64,000 nt of DNA. Origin: Paracentrotus lividus. Lineage: Eukaryota; Echinodermata; Echinoidea; Camarodonta; Echinidae. Below are positions 51,390 through 60,700 of the stretch, one piece after another. The notes beneath the pieces were generated by a model. The model saw nothing but the letters and a program-made list of their open reading frames with translations, was not told the origin of the DNA and did not search any database. The translations under genes were made by a program, and so were the position numbers. The stretch covers positions 37,730,871 to 37,794,870 of the forward strand of contig CALNVZ010003425.1 in assembly GCA_940671915.1 (NCBI GenBank). The letters run 5' to 3'. Positions within the stretch are counted from its first letter, which is position 1, and every line of letters starts with the position of its first letter.

Positions 51390-51702
51390 TATTATATTTT
51401 GGGATGTTAAATAGCACCAGGTTGTAAGAGTACAATCGAATATTGATTTCAGACAGAGGTCTGAGTTTATAAGCACCTAACGAACAAAATACTCTAGAGC
51501 TCAAACTTGTTTTTTGAAGTTTGGCGTCTTTGTTCACGTCTGCTATTTTTCTATTTCGTATGCTGTTTTATATCATTTCACATAAGATAGAACACAAATG
51601 CTTCAAATAAAATCGAAATTCCTGTTTTCAAATAATTTCCAAGTCTAACATGATTAATGTTGATAGGTTTGCGTGGAGTTGTCAACATCTTCGGCTATTA
51701 TT

Positions 51703-52312
51703 TTAAAGGAGGAGTCCGGGCTGAAATGAAAAAGTTTTGTAAAATTAAGTAAAATTCATCAACACAACACAGAAAATTTCATCAAAATCGGATGAAAAAT
51801 AACAAAGTTATGCATTTTTTAGGTCTTGATTTTTTTTTGTAAAACAGTTCTTGGCAATTGCCTCATTGTCTCATTTGAATATTTGAATATTCAAATGAGC
51901 AAACTGATGATGTCACGGTCCCCCTACTTCTTGTGTATTTTATTATATGAAATCCTATTTATCTCATTTTTTCATATATTGCATATACAGAAAATCTGTC
52001 CCTAATACTGAAATAAGTAAAAGCACTTGTGACGTTGAACATTCCACAAGGATTGATCCGTGTTTTTATGTCCTTGGGGCAGAAAATCTTGATAATTGGT
52101 ATTTCACACAATAAAATACAAAGAAAGTAGGGGGACTGAGACATCATCAGTTTGCCAATTTGAAGAACTGTTTCCTAAAAAATTCAAAACCTAAGAAAAT
52201 TCATAACTTTGCTATTTCTTATCCGATTTTGATGAAATTTTCAGTGTTGTGCTTTTTCGATTTTACTTTATTTTTCTTATAATGCAAACTCCAGCCCGGA
52301 TGAGTCCTTTAA
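51703..52312. mobile_element. TTAA-flanked foldback element
   Basis: TTAA then AGGAGGAGTCCGGGCTG; CAGCCCGGATGAGTCCT then TTAA. Arms carry ATCAAAATCGGATGAAAAAT and AACAAAGTTATG; the centre has GATGATGTCAC and its inverse. Confidence 0.8.
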
Positions 52313-52560
52313 GTCACCAAATCCGGACATAGCCAGGTTATGATCCTGTGGGTTGATATTCAGTCTGGTAAGTCTAAAATTTCCAACTTTTCCTTAGCAA
52401 AAATGATATATCCGTTTCGCCCCGGGGGAAAACGCTTAAAAACAAATAAAATTCAATTGCCGATATTGGATGCCCTGTCAAGATCATTCACATATTTGGG
52501 GCGTTTTTAGGCAGCTTATATTACTTTTATGCCTTTTAACTGTATTCATCATGAGTTTTT

Positions 52561-53856
52561 TGTCCCCGCCGAACGAGTTCGAGCAGGGGACTATGAAACA
52601 GGCTCCGTGTATGTGTGTGTGTCCGTCCGTCCATCCGTCCGTCCGTCCGTGCGTCCGTATGTGATCAAAATCTTCAATTTGCTACTCATTCGCCATTTTT
52701 CATCCGATTTCGATTCCGTTTGCTTTATATGATAGCACTAGGTGATGGCTACCAACTTCTTCACAGAAATTTTGACCTTTGCCTTTGACCTTGGATTTTT
52801 GACCTATATTGTTAAATTGGCTACAAAATGCTACTCCTTTGCCATTTTCCATCCGATTACGATTTCTGTTTGCTTTATATGATAGCAATAGGTGAGGGTA
52901 CAAACTTCTTCTTCACGGAATTTTGACTTTTGACCCTTTTGACCTTTGACCTTGATTTATACTTAATATTTTACATTGGCTACAAAATGCTACTCCTTCA
53001 CACATTTTTTTTCCGATTTCGATTCCGTTTGCTTTATGTGATAGCACTAGGTGATGGCCTACAAAATTTCTTCACACGAATTTTGACCTTTGACCTTTGA
53101 CCTTCTATTTTTACCTATATTGTTAATTGGCTACCAAATGCTACTCTCTTCGCGCCATTTTTCAATCCGATTTGATTCATTTGCTTTACTGTGATAGCAC
53201 TAGGTGAGGACTACAAAACTTCTTCTCAGGAATTTTGATTTTGACCCTTTGACCTTTGAGACCTTCAATTTTACTTCATATTGTACATTGGCTACAAAAT
53301 GCTACTCATTCACATTTTCATCCGATTTCAATTCGGCTTGCTTTATGTGGATAGACTCGGTAATAGCTACAAAAATTCTTCACAGAATTTTGACCTTTGA
53401 CCTTTGACCTATATTTTAATTGGCTCAAAATGCTACTCCTTCACCATTTTTCATCTGATCTTCAATTCCGCTTAGCTTTATATGTGTCAGCATAGGTGAA
53501 GACTACAAATTTTCACAGCAATTTGACCTTCTGACTTTGACTTGAATTTCCTTGACCTATATTGTTAACTTGCTACACAAATGCTACTCCCTTCGCCCAT
53601 TTTCTCATCCAATTTTCGATTCCGTTTTGCTTTTATGTGGATCAGCAATTAGGTGAGACTTAACAAACTTTCTTTCACAGAATTTTGACTTTTGCCCCTT
53701 TTGACCTTTGACCCTGACTTTGACCTATATTGTAACATTCGCTAAAAATGCTATTCTTCGCATTTTTTACCCCGATTTCATTCTGTATTGCTCTATGTGA
53801 CTCAGCACTGACTTCGTACGATATAATGGGAATTTTTACATTATCCGGCGGGGACA
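52561..53856. mobile_element. 1.3-kb hairpin-headed element with internal tandem array
   Basis: Termini TGTCCCCGCCG / CGGCGGGGACA. Just inside the left end, CAGGGGAC folds back on GTCCCC; GTCCGTCCGTCC repeats follow (52620-52660). The rest is a ~150-bp tandem array. Same architecture as 47481-49102. Confidence 0.75.
52680..53835. repeat. ~150-bp tandem array with AGGTCA direct repeats
   Basis: About seven units with GGCTACAAAATGCTACTCCT, GATTTCGATTCCGTTTGCTT and TTTTGACCTTTGACCTTTGA near 52775, 52922, 53083, 53232, 53389, 53523 and 53685. Later units differ mostly by single-base indels. Confidence 0.85.
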
Positions 53857-54805
53857 TTATTAGCATTGCGTATTTACTTAACTTTCACTTGTTTATTTAT
53901 TATTTTTTCAAGTATTCATTTAATTTTTTCTTTCTCTTCACTTTTTTTTAGAGAGCAGAGAAAATAGGCTACGTCTTACAATCATCACATTAAACAAACA
54001 CACATCAATTTCAGGGAGCTACTGCGATGTTGACAGATAATTAATTACAGGGAAATCACTGAGTACCACTTTACTGCAGTACCTATTCTGACAGTTACAT
54101 TGCCTTATATTAATTGGTTGGCCTGCAAAATTACTCTCACAAATGGTTAAGAAAGGAATAAATAACAATTTCGTCAAATAGTGTTGTATTCCACTAAAAC
54201 CTGGGGGCTGCCATTTTATTGTGAATATAACGTACCAGACGGACTAATCATGTTATAATGGAAAATGATTATGCAAGATGTTTAAATCTGCGAGTTAATT
54301 ATTTTTCAACAACACAAACTCCTATTTGGGATGAAAATGAAAGTATATACGACAACTATAATTCCCTTAAATATGATGCGGTATGTATTCTAGTGGCAGA
54401 TCAAGAGGGAAGGGTAGGGCAGATTGCCGACCCCTATTCTTTGAATATCACTATTCATGGAATATTACTAATTGGCTTTACCTTATATAATCGGAAAATT
54501 ATAGGCTGCGCCCTCTCCCTTTTTTTTTTATTTTTTTATTTCGGGCTGCGTTAATTCCTGGATCCGCCGCTTAAAAAAGTCTCCGCATTACTAGTTCACT
54601 GCTATTTGAATACATTTGGAATTTTGTTCTGTTGTTAGTAGTCCGTCTTGTTCTTGGGGAAAATGGCAGTCCCGGAAAGTTAGAGTAGGTTTCAAGAAAA
54701 ATTGTGATTGATCAAATGATTAGGCATTTTTAATACGGGGCTAGAATTTGTCATAAATAAGCATATTCGCCTTACTGCGTTTCGGTTTGTTAACCTGAAT
54801 TTACC
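53857..54805. other. Intergenic DNA without recognised features
   Basis: A/T-rich. A 98-residue open frame at 54258 has no family features. Confidence 0.5.
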
Positions 54806-55048
54806 GTGGTATCTCACTTCGCGGAGACGTCTCCGCGACAGAATAGAAAATTTTGGCTCCGCGACGGATAAAAAGTATTAGAGACGTCTCCGATATCGTG
54901 GAGAAGTCTCTGCAACAATGTATGAAAAAAAGTCTGAAGTAGTCCTCGTAGTCCGCGATATCGGAGACGTCTCTAATACTTTTTATCCGTCGCGGAGACG
55001 AAATTTTCTATTCTGTCGCCGAGACGTCTCCGCGAAGTGAGATACCAC
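54806..55048. mobile_element. 243-bp near-perfect palindrome
   Basis: GTGGTATCTCACTTCGCGGA at the left, its complement at the right; arms of about 100 bp with few mismatches. The 10-bp palindrome GAGACGTCTC or close variants occur repeatedly in both arms. Confidence 0.85.
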
Positions 55049-55054
55049 CCTTAA

Positions 55055-55877
55055 GGGCCTGTCCCACAGAAGGCGATCGTTGTGGCGACAACCTATACAT
55101 GTTAGAACCTGCCAGAATCGTGTCAGAATCGTAGGTGACCGAAGATGATATACGTATCTATGACTCTGTCTACGATAGGCTACGACAACGACTTGCTTCG
55201 ACGCAAACAATAGACTAACAATAGCGTTGACCTTCGCGCATCTCGCGGCTCGACTTCTCTTGTCGCAGCTTAAAATCAACCAAAATACGAACTTGAGCAC
55301 TTTGGCGATCCTTGCGACTGACACAGGCGATCGAGTGTTTTCTACCTGATGGCGGCCTGTCGCCTTTAGGTTCGTGATTGTCCCCTCAGTCGCGCATTAT
55401 AATTTGGGTCGTGAGTGATTTTTGAAAATTTCAAAAATTTGCGGCGACTCTACAGTATCTGAATGGGAGGCCGAACCTGATTTTGGTGATTGTAGTTGGC
55501 GACAAAGGTCGTAGCGGCTTAAATTTCACTTGCCGTTTGGTTCAGCGATGCGTGCAACGTACGCTGTAGTGCGGCAACCTACAACTGGCCGTCGTTCTGC
55601 TGTGCTAAACATGTTCTATCAGGCGACAATCTACGATAGCACATTGTCGCGACAAGAGAAGACAGGCTACGGGCATTGACGTCAACCCACCTGACGCCGG
55701 CTATTGTTTAACTTGTTGAGAAAGCAGCGGCGAACAGAATTTTGCTATGTATTTGTTGGCGACAGACGCGATAATTCACGATCTGATAGGCGATTGGACC
55801 TGCGCATGGTGGCGATGGGTACTAAAAAGTAGTTCGTAGGTTGTCGCCACAACGATCGCCTTCTGTGGGACAGGCCC
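55055..55877. mobile_element. 823-bp element with perfect inverted repeats and TTAA target
   Basis: 41-bp perfect termini starting GGGCCTGTCCCACAGAAGGC, flanked by TTAA (55051-55054 and 55878-55881). Interior rich in GTCGC/GCGAC words. No transposase, so non-autonomous; piggyBac or Kolobok type by its target. Confidence 0.85.
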
Positions 55878-56089
55878 TTAAGAACATGTAGAAGATAATC
55901 CGCGTTTCACTCATTTTGAAGACTTTTTTTGTTTGTTTTCGTTTTGATCATTAGTGAACGATCTGAGATAAGGCGTTCACGTATTTAAATGTTTTTGTTC
56001 CTATTGTCCTAAATTTCTTTGAATTTCTTCTAGATTTTGTTTTAATTTATTTTAATTCTTATTATTCATCTGTGACATATTGAGCCCGC

Positions 56090-56350
56090 CAAAAAAAAAA
56101 TAAATAAAAAAAAAAAATTAATATATAATATATATATATTTATTATATATATATATATAGAATAAATAAAGTTCTGCATCGGTATCAGAGTCAAGTAATA
56201 ATAAACAAATGGGTAAATAAAGCAATCCGTGGAACAAATTGAAGTATTAAATTAGATCGGTCAATAGACCTTCATCTATATATATATATATATATTATAT
56301 ATAATATATATTATATATATATATTATATTATTGTATATTATTATTATAA
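56090..56350. repeat. AT microsatellite region
   Basis: Long (AT)n runs at 56120-56160 and 56276-56350 separated by about 115 bp of unique sequence. Confidence 0.85.
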
Positions 56351-56496
56351 TAAATAATAAAACATCAAATTTATGCACTATTCATTTTTTTTATTTTAAT
56401 ATATAAATTCAATCTTTTGATATTTCTTATATAAAGCAATTATACATATGGTTAGATAGACAAGTAATTTATTCACATGTCTCCAACGGTAGAAAC

Positions 56497-56640
56497 ATAC
56501 GCAACTGTTGCGTGATATATTGGAGCCAGACAGCTATGAAAAAAGCATAGGTTGCCCGGTTCGAATCCCGCCAGGGCAGCCTTTGATTTTTTCATAGCTG
56601 TCTGGCTCCAATTTATCACACAGCAGTTGCGTGTGTTTCT
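56497..56640. mobile_element. Foldback with a tRNA-like T-arm in its loop
   Basis: ACGCAACTGTTGCGTGATA then TTGGAGCCAGACAGCTATGA at the left, inverted at the right. The loop holds GGTTGCCC, GGTTCGAATCCCGCC and GGGCAGCC: a box B consensus inside its own small stem. Confidence 0.8.
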
Positions 56641-57198
56641 ACAAACTGCTCATACTATGTACTCATACATATCAAAGTTCAGTATTTCACTGGAAATAAA
56701 CAGTATTAAATACATGTACTGTCATTGTAATGATTAATGTCCTTCCATAATTTTGCGCACATGAATATCTTTCTTCTTTATTTTTCAAATCAAGGTGCGA
56801 CAATGTTGGTGTCAGTGGTCCTTCATACTACATGTGCGTTATGCTAATAACTAATACTTTTCAACCTCTTTACCGAATTTTACGTAATTTCAAAACTATA
56901 AGGGCCAATTAGGAATAAGTATTTATTTGTTTACATACACAAATTGGAAAAACATTAAATGCATTGAAATCATGAAAATAATGCGATTTTTTATTCCTGC
57001 AAAATTTCGACTTTAAATTATCCTATTAATTTCTTTTAAAGCCAGAAGGCCAGTAGAATTACTCCAAAATGTCTCATATCTACAACAGCATAGAACTCTC
57101 TTCTTATAAACATGTTATTAAAAAAAATACTATTATAAAACAGGGGCCGCAAAGCGATTTTGAAATGGCTCAGCGTGTGAAAAACTAAGCACGATCTG

Positions 57199-57372
57199 AG
57201 GGGCGTTTCATTATTAAAATGACTTGTCGGATGTTTTATTTGAAAAGTCCTGTTTTATTTGAGAGGAACCATAAAAACTGAATGCTTCCCAGTCAATCAA
57301 AATCAGGTAAAGATGTCAGATTTGACAACTTGTCAGACACGAAATGTTGATGAAACGAACCCCCCCCCCCCT
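57199..57372. mobile_element. Palindromic element, family P, degraded copy 5
   Basis: GGGGCGTTTCATTATTAAAA at the left and GAAACGAACCCCC at the right, with CTTGTCGGATGTTTTATTTG and CAACTTGTCAGACACGAAAT. Strongly diverged. It lies just past the MAM gene stop. Confidence 0.55.
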
Positions 57373-57497
57373 CCCCACTCATAGTCATTTTTCTCGTTTT
57401 GTACATGTCTACGAAAAAGGAGGGGGTTGTGCAGTGGCTCTGCGGCCCCTGTAAAAACAGTACACTATAATATGACTTGCATTATTTTGATTTATCA

Positions 57498-57742
57498 TCA
57501 TGATCTGTATTCTTCTACACTCGTCCCTGTTGTATCTAAGATCGAGTCGTTGTTCGTGAGTGACATGGTGATTGGATGTTCGTCGCTGTGACGTCGTTGA
57601 AGGAACATGACCGGGAACGGCGATCGATGTCGTCGTCGTAACCATAGAATACATACAAAGATCAAGGTTAGGACGGAGATACCGAGAAGGAGAGCTAACG
57701 CTAGCACAGGTATATGCTTGCTCTCGATTTGTAGAATGTTAC
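57498..57742 (-). CDS. MAM protein terminal exon (transmembrane helix and tail)
   Basis: Acceptor TACGCAG. It encodes a short stalk, a hydrophobic helix (VLALALLLGISVLTLIFVC) and a basic stop-transfer. The polar tail has one Tyr near the end (EEYRS). TGA at 57500-57498. Confidence 0.92.
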
Positions 57743-60700
57743 CTGCGTAAAATAAGATAAAATATAAAAACGAACTTATTGGTCGCCGTTTTCAGATTTA
57801 GATGTTGTTGTATTTGTTTCGTTTTATGGAACATAAATTTTTGTCATGTTTACATAATTGTTATGATATACATGTATGAATATGACTATTTGACAATTCC
57901 CCCGATTGCTGAGAAATACAAATACAAGGTCGATTCTTCTGGAAAAAAATTCATACTTCACTAATGTTTGTTTAGCTAAAGTTGTAAATATAGTATGTTT
58001 GTATTTCAAATGAAATAAAAGCTAAAATATTAATATCAAACTCAATGTCCCCTGCATGACAGAAGGAACCAAAATAAATGTGTAATTTAACACCCCCCCC
58101 CCCTTTCCCGGCAATCTTTTCCACTTTTTTCCCTCAACATGAACGGTACTTACCTGATTTACATGCTCCTATCGTAATTGCAATATCATCGATTGCAATG
58201 GCTTCTATATCGCTGTCTATTTTATCGTTAATTTGAGCCATAAAAGTTATCTGCAGAAGTAAATTTAAGTCAGGTAAACTTCATGAACAAAGTATTGCAT
58301 TATGTAAGTGTACATGATTTATGCTCATGATCTACTATTTATTGTTTCTTCTTTTCTTGTTTTCTAATTCCTGCTTTACATGTTTTCATTTCCTTAACCG
58401 AACCATCATTAAGCCTCGGCTTTCTAGAACTCAATAAATTTTAGTTTTCTGTTGGTTTGTTTTGGTGTTTAAAGGTCGGTTAAATGTTTAAAATTCTACC
58501 TTTACATACAATTGTCGTGCATATAACTTTAATAATACTAAAATAAAACATCAAGTGGACACTTACTTTGAAAGGATTATAATATTTATCCGCTTTAAGG
58601 GGTATCGAAGCTCTCTTCCACTTTCCCGATATATCGAGTTTCCTCAAAACTATTGACGATCCATTATCGCTTTCTACAAAAATCGATAGCTGGAGCTCCC
58701 CACTTCCCAATACAGCATAGTTGAAGTCGATGCAATGTCCAAGAAACGATACAGCAGAAAGGAATGAGCTCGATATGTTTGCAGTTGAGCCAGATTTTAT
58801 CGGTTTGTCCCCAACGACGATAAATAAGAAAGAATCTGTATTCCAAGAAGATTCGAGTACAAAATTAAAGAACTTTTTTTTTTGGGGGGGGGGGTGTAAT
58901 TGCATGGTTCTGAAAATCATGCCAGATGATCTGATTGTCAATTAGATGGGTTTATCATTTTTTTAACACGATATCTTCGCGAACAGAATGATTGATGGAA
59001 AAAAGTTCTCTGTAACATCAGCTGTCTTTTAAAAAGTGAGACGTAAATTATATACCTTAGACCTCCATCTATTCATCTGCAGGTCGTTTGGAAAAATTAA
59101 CACCCGAGTTTATAATACAGCTTTAATCTAATCATCGATAGGGAGTTTGCACTCATACTGCATTTAAATATTTGACATATTTTTTCAAGTATCCGAGGAC
59201 AGTAAAATAGAGCAACTCGTCATTGCCAATGCCTAGGAACAATCCCAATTAGGCTTGGACATTTGTCAAATGGTGTAAGCTTAGAATTACTGTATTATGC
59301 TAATTGGAGAGATTTTGAGGCAATTCATAAGAACAAACTGAACGAGGTCAATTTTGTTTCTTACCTCTTGTCCCGTCCTCTGTGAGGGAATCTAACATTT
59401 GTAGAGCGGGCGTAGAGGGCGTCGTACTATCATACCATGACCACTGAAAATAAATGGAAGGCCCACCACTCTCCTGGTAGTTGCAGTCGTGAAGACCTTT
59501 CTCGAAATCACAGAGTGACTCGTTCGGTAATCCATCGCATGGTCTTCGCAGGAATATAATGTCATCAATGGCGATATCGCTTCGGAATGTTGAGCCAATC
59601 ACAGCTTCAAATTTTATCTGGAAGTTGGAAACATTTTTAATATGAGTGTTATATTGATGCAGGGAATCATATGTCTTAGTAGAAATGCAAGAAGTCCTCT
59701 TCTGATTGATTCCTTAAAATATATTTCTGAAGAAAATGTTAGCTAACATTCTAGAAAAAGGTTTACCATGAATGCCAGCCGTGCCTGAAAGGAAAAGGGG
59801 AAATTGATCACAACCAACCCTCTGTTCCTCTTCTCCAATATTCTTTATAAAATAAATATGATGGTTACCAACTACCTACACCAACTTACCCCTATTCCTA
59901 TATTACCCTTATCACTTTAAACAGAATGCAGTTGGTCCTTTACTGTCCATTAGTCGAGATTCTCTCACACACATTTATATCCTAGCACAGGAACAGAATA
60001 TGATTCCTTAGGTGAAACTATTAACAATTTTCTCTCAAGAAATACAATGTACATAATTATCCTCACCTGTAGAGGCCCGTCAACCTCGATGACATCAATA
60101 CTTGCAGGCAACCATGACGTCATCTTTTTACCATAAATCCGTAGAATCTCTAAACCAGCCGAACCCGAATGATGACCCGGAAGTACCATGGATATCCTCA
60201 GTGATCCGGTATCTACACCGTTCATGTGGTAGAAGAATTTGAGGCACATAGGCTGGCTGTTACCCGCAATGGGCGGGACGAGAAATGCAGCACGGCTACC
60301 GGGCCGCTGCGGCTGAGATGCCTCGGCGTAGAAATAAAAGCCTGTAAAGCAGATCGATTGATGGCAGAAGTAATATTTATTTTCAGTCTGTAATATTACG
60401 GATACTTTCTCTTTTATAGTATTAAAATGAGGATAGTGACAGGAGTGTAGTCCTAAGTAAAAATACTTAGGTTATACAAAGGAACTTAATGGTGAAAGTA
60501 GATAAAGAAATAAGTTTTGGCGGATACACCATTTGGAAGTCCTGAAAAGGACTCTTGTTAATTCTTTCTTGAGATTTTGGTAGCTTTTAAAAGAACTGCT
60601 AGATCGACGTTTCGACTGTTATTAATACAGTCTTTATCAGGATAATGGACTGTATTAATAACAGTTGAAACGTCGATCTAACAGTTCTTTTAAGAGCTAC

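Noticed and set aside
52680..53835. CRISPR-like array of regularly spaced repeats
   Set aside because: Units of ~150 bp are similar throughout, with no short repeat and unique-spacer pattern, and this is animal DNA.
57409..57654. Alternative 81-residue frame over the MAM terminal exon
   Set aside because: Frame-shifted shadow of the terminal exon, whose frame is fixed by the preceding exon's phase and the transmembrane helix.
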